The position numbers were made by a program, and so were the translations under genes. Positions 9,970-20,198 of a DNA stretch of 64,000 nt are shown here, piece by piece. Source of the DNA: Nephrocerus scutellatus. Taxonomy: Eukaryota; Arthropoda; Insecta; Diptera; Pipunculidae. The number at the start of each line of letters is the position of its first letter. Within the stretch, counting starts at the first letter, position 1. The notes under the pieces are model-generated. The model was given only the letters and a program-made list of their open reading frames with translations, ran no database searches and was not told where the DNA came from. Where the stretch lies: assembly GCA_947095585.1 (NCBI GenBank), contig OX352763.1, positions 64,327,016-64,391,015 of the forward strand, written 5' to 3'.

Positions 9970-11266
9970 ACGGGTGTTTTTTTAAGAGGTTGCCGATTTT
10001 TTTTTTGAATAAAACACATATAAAATTATGAAACGACCAACATTTTTTTTATTTGGTAGATAATGGCATTTAACATTTAAACACAATTTCTGGCATATGG
10101 CTACCACGACTATTTTTCACAAATGTCATTCTGGAGGTCCAATTTTCCAGCACTTTTTCAAGCATTTGAGGGCGTATGTCAGCAATGACACGTTGAATAT
10201 TGGTTTCCAAAGCGTCAATCGATTGAGGTTTATCCACATAAACCAATGACTTCACGTATCCCCACAAAAAGTAATCGAGTGGCGTCAAATCGCACGAACG
10301 CGGAGGCCAATTCACCGGACCATTTCTCGAAATAATGTTGTCGTTGAAAGTTTCTTTCAATAAGTCGATTGTTTCACGTGCTGTATGGCAAGTGGCACCA
10401 TCTTGTTGAAACCACATTTCATCCATATCCATATCTTCAAGATTTGACAACAAAAACTCATTAACATGGTTCTGTATCGATTTCCATTCACGGTAACGCG
10501 TCGTCCTTCCTCATTTTTAAAGAAATATGGACCGATGATCCCACCAGCCCATAGACCGCACCAAACAGTACATTTATCAGGATGCATTGGTAATTCTTGA
10601 ACGGCGTGTGGATTATCTTTGCTCCAAATGCGACAATTTTGTTTGTTGACGTATCCATTTAACAAAAAATGCGCCTCATCACTGAAGAGAATTTTACGGT
10701 AAAAAAATGGATCTTCGTTCAATTGATTTAACGACCAATCACTGAATTCACGGCGCAAACGATGGTCGTGTGGCTTTAATTCTTGCACCAATTGAATTTT
10801 GTATGGCACCAAACCCAAATCTTTACGTAAAATTTTCCATAAAGTCGATGGACAAAGTCCAATTTGCTGAGCACGACGACGAATCGATAAATTGTCGTTT
10901 TCTTCGACACTGGCCTCAACGACAGCAATATTTTCTTCTGTACGAACTCTTCTCATTCTTGTCGGTGGCTTGGCATCCAAAAGAGTGAATGTAGACCGAA
11001 ATTTGGTAATTACGTTCTTTATGGTGGTCTCTGACGGACGATTATGTGCACCATAAAATTCACGAAGTGCTCTATAAACATTTTTAATTGAACACTGATT
11101 TTGAAAATAAATTTCCACGATTTGAAAACGTTGTTCTGGAGTTAACCTATTCATAATGATTTGCCAAACAATACTGAGTAGAAATGCCACTTTGAGCTGT
11201 CAAAACAACTGTCATAAAATAAAACGACATCTATCGGAAAAACAAACCTCCTAAAAAAACACCATT
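9970..11266 (-). mobile_element. mariner copy 2, 1297 bp, frameshifted
   Basis: Same element, orientation, TA target (9968-9969 and 11267-11268) and flanks as copy 1. Inverted repeats are at 9970-9990 and 11246-11266, with the right end again CACCATT. It is 1 bp shorter because of a single-base deletion in the transposase gene near 10461. The ends look intact, so it could still be moved by transposase supplied by another copy. Confidence 0.95.
10070..11154 (-). pseudogene. mariner transposase, 1-bp frameshift
   Basis: Matches the intact gene except that ATTTAA became ATTAA at about 10461, shifting the frame around codon 232. Translation from the ATG at 11154 would run 265 residues and stop at 10357. 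It would keep both DNA-binding domains and D159 but lose D252 and D294, so it should be catalytically dead. The downstream half stays open in another frame (10070-10453). An N-terminal fragment of this kind could in principle bind the inverted repeats and interfere with transposition, but that is speculation. Confidence 0.9.
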
Positions 11267-12453
11267 TATATGACTATAAGACTTGTTCCTATGGAAATTT
11301 TGGGATCTGGCCAATGGGGTCTCGGATTTGTGGAACCAAGCCATTTCTCAAGGGATTCGTATGAAACTCGGAATGTAGGACTAATATGTGACTATAAGAC
11401 TTGTTCCTATTGAAATTCTGGGATCTGGCCAATAGGGTCTGGGATTTTTGGAACCAAGCCATTTCTCAAGGGATTCGTATGAAACTCGGAATGTAGGACT
11501 AATATGTGACTATAAGACTTGTTCCTATGGAAATTCTGGGATTTGGCCAATAGGGTCTGGGATTTTTGGAACCAAGCTATTTTTCAAGGGATTCTTATGA
11601 AACTCGGAATGTAGGACTAATATGTGACTTTAAGACTTGTTCCTATGGAAATTCTGGGATCTGGCCAATAGGGTCTGGGATTTTTGGAACCAAGCCATTT
11701 CTCAAGGGATTCGTATGAAACTCGGAATGTAGCACTAATATGTGACTATAAGACTTGTTCCTATGGAAATTCTGGGATTTGGCCAATAGGGTCTGGGATT
11801 TTTGGAGCCAAGCCATTTCTCAAGGGATTCGTATGAAACTCGGAATGTAGGACTAATATGTGACTATAAGACTTGTTCCTATGGAAATTCTGGGATCTGA
11901 CCAATAGGGTCTGGGATTTTTGGAACCAAGCCATTTCTCAAGGGATTCGTATGAAACTCGGAATGTAGGACTAATATGTGACTATAAGACTTGTTCCTAT
12001 GGAAATTCTGGGATCTGGCCAATAGGGTCTGGGATTTTTGGAACAAAGACATTTCTCAAGGGATTCGTATGAAACTCGGAATGTAGTACTAATATGTGAC
12101 TATAAGACTTGTTCCTATGGAAATTCTGGGATCTGGCCAATAGGGTCTGGGATTTTTGGAACCAAGCCAAGCCATTTCTCAAGGGATTCGTATGAAACTC
12201 GGAACGTAGGACTAATATGTGACTATAAGACTTGTTCCTATGGAAATTCTGGGATCTGGCCAATAGGGTCTGGGATTTTTGGAACCAAGCCATTTCTCAA
12301 GGGATTCGTATGAAACTCGGAATGTAAGACTAATATGTGACTATAAGACTTGTTCCTATGGAAATTCTGGGATCTGGCCAATAGGGTCTGGGATTTTTGA
12401 AACCAAGCTATTTCTCAAGGGATTCGTATGAAACTCGAAATGTAGGACTAATA
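11267..12453 (+). repeat. Satellite block D between mariners 2 and 3 (10 monomers)
   Basis: 1187 bp with the same ordered variant monomers as the 8783-9969 block: GACTTTAAG, GTAGCACTAAT, GGAGCCAAGCC, ATCTGACCAAT, AACAAAGACATTT, the CAAGC duplication and GGAACGTAGG. It is a second copy of the same higher-order unit. Confidence 0.95.
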
Positions 12454-13750
12454 ACGGGTGTTTTTTTAAGAGGTTGCCGATTTTTTTTTTGAATAAAACA
12501 CATATAAAATTATGAAACGACCAACATTTTTTTTATTTGGTAGATAATGGCATTTAACATTTAAACACAATTTCTGGCATATGGCTACCACGACTATTTT
12601 TCACAAATGTCATTCTGGAGGTCCAATTTTCCAGCACTTTTTCAAGCATTTGAGGGCGTATGTCAGCAATGACACGTTGAATATTGGTTTCCAAAGCGTC
12701 AATCGATTGAGGTTTATCCACATAAACCAATGACTTCACGTATCCCCACAAAAAGTAATCGAGTGGCGTCAAATCGCACGAACGCGGAGGCCAATTCACC
12801 GGACCATTTCTCGAAATAATGTTGTCGTTGAAAGTTTCTTTCAATAAGTCGATTGTTTCACGTGCTGTATGGCAAGTGGCACCATCTTGTTGAAACCACA
12901 TTTCATCCATATCCATATCTTCAAGATTTGACAACAAAAACTCATTAACATGGTTCTGTATCGATTTCCATTCACGGTAACGCGTCGTCCTTCCTCATTT
13001 TTAAAGAAATATGGACCGATGATCCCACCAGCCCATAGACCGCACCAAACAGTACATTTATCAGGATGCATTGGTAATTCTTGAACGGCGTGTGGATTAT
13101 CTTTGCTCCAAATGCGACAATTTTGTTTGTTGACGTATCCATTTAACAAAAAATGCGCCTCATCACTGAAGAGAATTTTACGGTAAAAAAATGGATCTTC
13201 GTTCAATTGATTTAACGACCAATCACTGAATTCACGGCGCAAACGATGGTCGTGTGGCTTTAATTCTTGCACCAATTGAATTTTGTATGGCACCAAACCC
13301 AAATCTTTACGTAAAATTTTCCATAAAGTCGATGGACAAAGTCCAATTTGCTGAGCACGACGACGAATCGATAAATTGTCGTTTTCTTCGACACTGGCCT
13401 CAACGACAGCAATATTTTCTTCTGTACGAACTCTTCTCATTCTTGTCGGTGGCTTGGCATCCAAAAGAGTGAATGTAGACCGAAATTTGGTAATTACGTT
13501 CTTTATGGTGGTCTCTGACGGACGATTATGTGCACCATAAAATTCACGAAGTGCTCTATAAACATTTTTAATTGAACACTGATTTTGAAAATAAATTTCC
13601 ACGATTTGAAAACGTTGTTCTGGAGTTAACCTATTCATAATGATTTGCCAAACAATACTGAGTAGAAATGCCACTTTGAGCTGTCAAAACAACTGTCATA
13701 AAATAAAACGACATCTATCGGAAAAACAAACCTCCTAAAAAAACACCATT
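12454..13750 (-). mobile_element. mariner copy 3, 1297 bp, frameshifted
   Basis: Flanked by TA at 12452-12453 and 13751-13752, with inverted repeats at 12454-12474 and 13730-13750. It has the same 1-bp deletion as copy 2 (near 12945) and the same CACCATT right end. Copies 2 and 3 are therefore sister copies made by duplication of the whole unit after the frameshift arose. Confidence 0.95.
12554..13638 (-). pseudogene. mariner transposase, same 1-bp frameshift as copy 2
   Basis: The ATG is at 13636-13638. The frame shifts at about 12945 (codon 232 region) and terminates at 12841 after 265 residues, so D252 and D294 are lost from the product. I saw no other difference from copy 2 in the translated segments. 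Confidence 0.9.
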
Positions 13751-15173
13751 TATATGACTATAAGACTTGTTCCTATGGAAATTTTGGGATCTGGCCAATG
13801 GGGTCTCGGATTTGTGGAACCAAGCCATTTCTCAAGGGATTCGTATGAAACTCGGAATGTAGGACTAATATGTGACTATAAGACTTGTTCCTATTGAAAT
13901 TCTGGGATCTGGCCAATAGGGTCTGGGATTTTTGGAACCAAGCCATTTCTCAAGGGATTCGTATGAAACTCGGAATGTAGGACTAATATGTGACTATAAG
14001 ACTTGTTCCTATGGAAATTCTGGGATTTGGCCAATAGGGTCTGGGATTTTTGGAACCAAGCTATTTTTCAAGGGATTCTTATGAAACTCGGAATGTAGGA
14101 CTAATATGTGACTTTAAGACTTGTTCCTATGGAAATTCTGGGATCTGGCCAATAGGGTCTGGGATTTTTGGAACCAAGCCATTTCTCAAGGGATTCGTAT
14201 GAAACTCGGAATGTAGCACTAATATGTGACTATAAGACTTGTTCCTATGGAAATTCTGGGATTTGGCCAATAGGGTCTGGGATTTTTGGAGCCAAGCCAT
14301 TTCTCAAGGGATTCGTATGAAACTCGGAATGTAGGACTAATATGTGACTATAAGACTTGTTCCTATGGAAATTCTGGGATCTGACCAATAGGGTCTGGGA
14401 TTTTTGGAACCAAGCCATTTCTCAAGGGATTCGTATGAAACTCGGAATGTAGGACTAATATGTGACTATAAGACTTGTTCCTATGGAAATTCTGGGATTT
14501 GGCCAATAGGGTCTGGGATTTTTGGAACCAAGCCATTTCTCAAGGGATTCGTATGAAACTCGGAATGTAGGACTAATATGTGACTATAAGACTTGTTCCT
14601 ATGGAAATTCTGGGATCTGGCCAATAGGGTCTGGGATTTTTGGAACCAAGCCATTTCTCAAGGGATTCGTATGAAACTCGGAATGTAGGACTAATATGTG
14701 ACTATAAGACTTGTTCCTATTGAAATTCTGGGATCTGGCCAATAGGGTCTGGGATTTTTGGAACAAAGACATTTCTCAAGGGATTCGTATGAAACTCGGA
14801 ATGTAGTACTAATATGTGACTATAAGACTTGTTCCTATGGAAATTCTGGGATCTGGCCAATAGGGTCTGGGATTTTTGGAACCAAGCCAAGCCATTTCTC
14901 AAGGGATTCGTATGAAACTCGGAACGTAGGACTAATATGTGACTATAAGACTTGTTCCTATGGAAATTCTGGGATCTGGCCAATAGGGTCTGGGATTTTT
15001 GGAACCAAGCCATTTCTCAAGGGATTCGTATGAAACTCGGAATGTAAGACTAATATGTGACTATAAGACTTGTTCCTATGGAAATTCTGGGATCTGGCCA
15101 ATAGGGTCTGGGATTTTTGAAACCAAGCTATTTCTCAAGGGATTCGTATGAAACTCGAAATGTAGGACTAATA
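13751..15173 (+). repeat. Satellite block E between mariners 3 and 4 (12 monomers)
   Basis: 1423 bp, which is twelve 118-bp monomers plus 5 plus 2, so exactly two monomers longer than the blocks on either side. The two extra monomers lie around 14460-14700, before the AACAAAGACATTT monomer, and fit an unequal-exchange event within the higher-order repeat. Confidence 0.95.
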
Positions 15174-16472
15174 ACGGGTGTTTTTTTAAGAGGTTGCCGA
15201 TTTTTTTTTTGAATAAAACACATATAAAATTATGAAACGACCAACATTTTTTTTTATTTGGTAGATAATGGCATTTAACATTTAAACACAATTTCTGGCA
15301 TATGGCTACCACGACTATTTTTCACAAATGTCATTCTGGAGGTCCAATTTTCCAGCACTTTTTCAAGCATTTGAGGGCGTATGTCAGCAATGACACGTTG
15401 AATATTGGTTTCCAAAGCGTCAATCGATTGAGGTTTATCCACATAAACCAATGACTTCACGTATCCCCACAAAAAGTAATCGAGTGGCGTCAAATCGCAC
15501 GAACGCGGAGGCCAATTCACCGGACCATTTCTCGAAATAATGTTGTCGTTGAAAGTTTCTTTCAATAAGTCGATTGTTTCACGTGCTGTATGGCAAGTGG
15601 CACCATCTTGTTGAAACCAGATTTCATCCATATCCATATCTTCAAGATTTGACAACAAAAACTCATTTAACATGGTTCTGTATCGATTTCCATTCACGGT
15701 AACGCGTCGTCCTTCCTCATTTTTAAAGAAATATGGACCGATGATCCCACCAGCCCATAGACCGCACCAAACAGTACATTTATCAGGATGCATTGGTAAT
15801 TCTTGAACGGCGTGTGGATTATCTTTGCTCCAAATGCGACAATTTTGTTTGTTGACGTATCCATTTAACAAAAAATGCGCCTCATCACTGAAGAGAATTT
15901 TACGGTAAAAAAATGGATCTTCGTTCAATTGATTTAACGACCAATCACTGAATTCACGGCGCAAACGATGGTCGTGTGGCTTTAATTCTTGCACCAATTG
16001 AATTTTGTATGGCACCAAACCCAAATCTTTACGTAAAATTTTCCATAAAGTCGATGGACAAAGTCCAATTTGCTGAGCACGACGACGAATCGATAAATTG
16101 TCGTTTTCTTCGACACTGGCCTCAACGACAGCAATATTTTCTTCTGTACGAACTCTTCTCATTCTTGTCGGTGGCTTGGCATCCAAAAGAGTGAATGTAG
16201 ACCGAAATTTGGTAATTACGTTCTTTATGGTGGTCTCTGACGGACGATTATGTGCACCATAAAATTCACGAAGTGCTCTATAAACATTTTTAATTGAACA
16301 CTGATTTTGAAAATAAATTTCCACGATTTGAAAACGTTGTTCTGGAGTTAACCTATTCATAATGATTTGCCAAACAATACTGAGTAGAAATGCCACTTTG
16401 AGCTGTCAAAACAACTGTCATAAAATAAAACGACATCTATCGGAAAAACAAACCTCCTAAAAAAACACCCTT
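15174..16472 (-). mobile_element. mariner copy 4, 1299 bp, intact frame
   Basis: Flanked by TA at 15172-15173 and 16473-16474. Inverted repeats are at 15174-15194 and 16452-16472. The right end is CACCCTT rather than CACCATT, which raises the match to the left end to 19 of 21 and is probably the older form. It has one extra T in the T-run downstream of the stop codon (9 instead of 8). Confidence 0.95.
15275..16360 (-). CDS. mariner transposase, DD41D type, intact (361 aa, M247I)
   Basis: Same 361-residue protein as in copy 1, apart from Ile instead of Met at residue 247, five residues before catalytic D252. D159, D252 and D294 and both helix-turn-helix regions are present. The ATG is at 16358-16360. 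The change is conservative and lies in the strand leading to the second Asp, so activity is plausible but untested. Confidence 0.92.
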   Translation of the reverse strand: MNRLTPEQRFQIVEIYFQNQCSIKNVYRALREFYGAHNRPSETTIKNVITKFRSTFTLLDAKPPTRMRRVRTEENIAVVEASVEENDNLSIRRRAQQIGLCPSTLWKILRKDLGLVPYKIQLVQELKPHDHRLRREFSDWSLNQLNEDPFFYRKILFSDEAHFLLNGYVNKQNCRIWSKDNPHAVQELPMHPDKCTVWCGLWAGGIIGPYFFKNEEGRRVTVNGNRYRTMLNEFLLSNLEDMDMDEIWFQQDGATCHTARETIDLLKETFNDNIISRNGPVNWPPRSCDLTPLDYFLWGYVKSLVYVDKPQSIDALETNIQRVIADIRPQMLEKVLENWTSRMTFVKNSRGSHMPEIVFKC

Positions 16473-17659
16473 TATATGACTATAAGACTTGTTCCTATGG
16501 AAATTTTGGGATCTGGCCAATGGGGTCTCGGATTTGTGGAACCAAGCCATTTCTCAAGGGATTCGTATGAAACTCGGAATGTAGGACTAATATGTGACTA
16601 TAAGACTTGTTCCTATTGAAATTCTGGGATCTGGCCAATAGGGTCTGGGATTTTTGGAACAAAGACATTTCTCAAGGGATTCGTATGAAACTCGGAATGT
16701 AGGACTAATATGTGACTATAAGACTTGTTCCTATGGGAATTCTGGGATTTGGCCAATAGGGTCTGGGATTTTTGGAGCCAAGCCATTTCTCAAGGGATTC
16801 GTATGAAACTCGGAATGTAGGACTAATATGTGACTATAAGACTTGTTCCTATGGAAATTCTGGGATCTGACCAATAGGGTCTGGGATTTTTGGAACCAAG
16901 CCATTTCTCAAGGGATTCGTATGAAACTCGGAATGTAGGACTAATATGTGACTATAAGACTTGTTCCTATGGAAATTCTGGGATTTGGCCAATAGGGTCT
17001 GGGATTTTTGGAACCAAGCCATTTCTCAAGGGATTCGTATGAAACTCGGAATGTAGGACTAATATGTGACTATAAGACTTGTTCCTATGGAAATTCTGGG
17101 ATCTGGCCAATAGGGTCTGGGATTTTTGGAACCAAGCCATTTCTCAAGGGATTCGTATGAAACTCGGAATGTAGGACTAATATGTGACTATAAGACTTGT
17201 TCCTATTGAAATTCTGGGATCTGGCCAATAGGGTCTGGGATTTTTGGAACAAAGACATTTCTCAAGGGATTCGTATGAAACTCGGAATGTAGTACTAATA
17301 TGTGACTATAAGACTTGTTCCTATGGAAATTCTGGGATCTGGCCAATAGGGTCTGGGATTTTTGGAACCAAGCCAAGCCATTTCTCAAGGGATTCGTATG
17401 AAACTCGGAACGTAGGACTAATATGTGACTATAAGACTTGTTCCTATGGAAATTCTGGGATCTGGCCAATAGGGTCTGGGATTTTTGGAACCAAGCCATT
17501 TCTCAAGGGATTCGTATGAAACTCGGAATGTAAGACTAATATGTGACTATAAGACTTGTTCCTATGGAAATTCTGGGATCTGGCCAATAGGGTCTGGGAT
17601 TTTTGAAACCAAGCTATTTCTCAAGGGATTCGTATGAAACTCGAAATGTAGGACTAATA
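16473..17659 (+). repeat. Satellite block F between mariners 4 and 5 (10 monomers)
   Basis: 1187 bp. The order of variants differs slightly from blocks C and D: the GGGAATTCTGGGATTTGG monomer comes early, and there is no TATTTTTCAAGGGATTCTT or GACTTTAAG monomer. Copies 4 and 5 therefore belong to a sub-lineage of the higher-order unit. Confidence 0.95.
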
Positions 17660-18958
17660 ACGGGTGTTTTTTTAAGAGGTTGCCGATTTTTTTTTTGAAT
17701 AAAACACATATAAAATTATGAAACGACCAACATTTTTTTTTATTTGGTAGATAATGGCATTTAACATTTAAACACAATTTCTGGCATATGGCTACCACGA
17801 CTATTTTTCACAAATGTCATTCTGGAGGTCCAATTTTCCAGCACTTTTTCAAGCATTTGAGGGCGTATGTCAGCAATGACACGTTGAATATTGGTTTCCA
17901 AAGCGTCAATCGATTGAGGTTTATCCACATAAACCAATGACTTCACGTATCCCCACAAAAAGTAATCGAGTGGCGTCAAATCGCACGAACGCGGAGGCCA
18001 ATTCACCGGACCATTTCTCGAAATAATGTTGTCGTTGAAAGTTTCTTTCAATAAGTCGATTGTTTCACGTGCTGTATGGCAAGTGGCACCATCTTGTTGA
18101 AACCAGATTTCATCCATATCCATATCTTCAAGATTTGACAACAAAAACTCATTTAACATGGTTCTGTATCGATTTCCATTCACGGTAACGCGTCGTCCTT
18201 CCTCATTTTTAAAGAAATATGGACCGATGATCCCACCAGCCCATAGACCGCACCAAACAGTACATTTATCAGGATGCATTGGTAATTCTTGAACGGCGTG
18301 TGGATTATCTTTGCTCCAAATGCGACAATTTTGTTTGTTGACGTATCCATTTAACAAAAAATGCGCCTCATCACTGAAGAGAATTTTACGGTAAAAAAAT
18401 GGATCTTCGTTCAATTGATTTAACGACCAATCACTGAATTCACGGCGCAAACGATGGTCGTGTGGCTTTAATTCTTGCACCAATTGAATTTTGTATGGCA
18501 CCAAACCCAAATCTTTACGTAAAATTTTCCATAAAGTCGATGGACAAAGTCCAATTTGCTGAGCACGACGACGAATCGATAAATTGTCGTTTTCTTCGAC
18601 ACTGGCCTCAACGACAGCAATATTTTCTTCTGTACGAACTCTTCTCATTCTTGTCGGTGGCTTGGCATCCAAAAGAGTGAATGTAGACCGAAATTTGGTA
18701 ATTACGTTCTTTATGGTGGTCTCTGACGGACGATTATGTGCACCATAAAATTCACGAAGTGCTCTATAAACATTTTTAATTGAACACTGATTTTGAAAAT
18801 AAATTTCCACGATTTGAAAACGTTGTTCTGGAGTTAACCTATTCATAATGATTTGCCAAACAATACTGAGTAGAAATGCCACTTTGAGCTGTCAAAACAA
18901 CTGTCATAAAATAAAACGACATCTATCGGAAAAACAAACCTCCTAAAAAAACACCCTT
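17660..18958 (-). mobile_element. mariner copy 5, 1299 bp, intact frame
   Basis: Flanked by TA at 17658-17659 and 18959-18960, with inverted repeats at 17660-17680 and 18938-18958. It shares the CACCCTT end, the 9-T run and M247I with copy 4, at an offset of 2486 bp, so the pair arose by tandem duplication. Confidence 0.95.
17761..18846 (-). CDS. mariner transposase, DD41D type, intact (361 aa, M247I)
   Basis: Translated product identical to that of copy 4. The ATG is at 18844-18846, and the stop at 17761-17763 is followed on the minus strand by AATAAA at 17739-17744. The complete catalytic triad and complete ends make it a candidate autonomous element. Confidence 0.92.
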   Translation of the reverse strand: MNRLTPEQRFQIVEIYFQNQCSIKNVYRALREFYGAHNRPSETTIKNVITKFRSTFTLLDAKPPTRMRRVRTEENIAVVEASVEENDNLSIRRRAQQIGLCPSTLWKILRKDLGLVPYKIQLVQELKPHDHRLRREFSDWSLNQLNEDPFFYRKILFSDEAHFLLNGYVNKQNCRIWSKDNPHAVQELPMHPDKCTVWCGLWAGGIIGPYFFKNEEGRRVTVNGNRYRTMLNEFLLSNLEDMDMDEIWFQQDGATCHTARETIDLLKETFNDNIISRNGPVNWPPRSCDLTPLDYFLWGYVKSLVYVDKPQSIDALETNIQRVIADIRPQMLEKVLENWTSRMTFVKNSRGSHMPEIVFKC

Positions 18959-19912
18959 TATATGACTATAAGACTTGTTCCTATGGAAATTTTGGGATCT
19001 GGCCAATGGGGTCTCGGATTTGTGGAACCAAGCCATTTCTCAAGGGATTCGTATGAAACTCGGAATGTAGGACTAATATGTGACTATAAGACTTGTTCCT
19101 ATTGAAATTCTGGGATCTGGCCAATAGGGTCTGGGATTTTTGGAACAAAGACATTTCTCAAGGGATTCGTATGAAACTCGGAATGTAGGACTAATATGTG
19201 ACTATAAGACTTGTTCCTATGGGAATTCTGGGATTTGGCCAATAGGGTCTGGGATTTTTGGAGCCAAGCCATTTCTCAAGGGATTCGTATGAAACTCGGA
19301 ATGTAGGACTAATATGTGACTATAAGACTTGTTCCTATTGAAATTCTGGGATCTGGCCAATAGGGTCTGGGATTTATGGAACAAAGACATTTCTCAAGGG
19401 ATTCGTATGAAACTCGGAATGTAGGACTAATATGTGACTATAAGACTTGTTCCTATGGGAATTCTGGGATCTGGCCAATAGGGTCTGGGATTTTTGGAAC
19501 CAAGCCATATCTCAAGGGATTCGTATGAAACTCGGAATGTAGGACTAATATGTGACTATAAGACTTGTTCCTATTGAAGTTATGGGATCTGGCCAATAGG
19601 GTCTAGGATTTTTGGAACAAATCCATTTCTCATGGGATTCGTATGAAACTCGGAATGTAGGACTAACATGTGACTATAAATAAGACTTGTTGCTATTGAA
19701 ATTCTGGGATCTGGCCAATAGGGTCTGTGATTTTTGGAACAAAGCCATTTCTCAAGGGATTCGTATGAAACTCGGAATGTAGGACTAATATGTGACTAAG
19801 ACTTGTTCCTATGGAAATTCTGGGATCTGGCCAATAGGGTCTGGGATTTTTGGAACCAAGCCATTTCTCAAGGGATTCGTATGAAACTCGGAATGTAGGA
19901 CTAATATGTGAC
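18959..19912 (+). repeat. Satellite block G (about 8 monomers)
   Basis: The first 350 bp or so match the block after mariner 4 (offset 2486). From about 19340 the monomer order diverges and instead resembles 4660-5050 (GAAGTTATGGG, CAAATCCATTTCTCATGGG, CTATAAATAAGACTTGTTGC), so a recombination junction between two higher-order units lies near 19.3 kb. It ends at GTGAC before spacer copy 3. Confidence 0.9.
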
Positions 19913-20198
19913 AACAATTAAACATTTGCTTTTAACAAACAAATAAATATATTAATTTAGTTACAATCATTTAAGGCACATAATAAATTTTGTTTTTGAA
20001 TAAAAAAAACTTGTATCGAGGCTAACAACAAATCAAATTAAGTTTTCCATATTTTTGTTTTGACGTGACAACGTCTACAAGGTATAAGGGGGTGCATGTT
20101 CAAAAAGAAAAATGTTATATTTCCCACTGTTGTGAGACACTGTTAAATGTTACACCGTTAAGTGAGACACTTTTAAGTAATCCACTTTTAAATGTCAG
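19913..20198 (+). repeat. Spacer copy 3 (286 bp, 4-unit type)
   Basis: Near-identical to the spacer at 5355, with the same GTGAC left junction and TACTTTGGG right junction and four 15-bp units. TTTTGACGTGACAACGTC is intact, unlike the copy at 5355. Confidence 0.92.

Noticed and set aside
7485..18958. Five independent mariner insertions into a preferred site
   Set aside because: Identical flanking variants over whole monomers and exact monomer-multiple spacing are explained by duplication of one filled unit.
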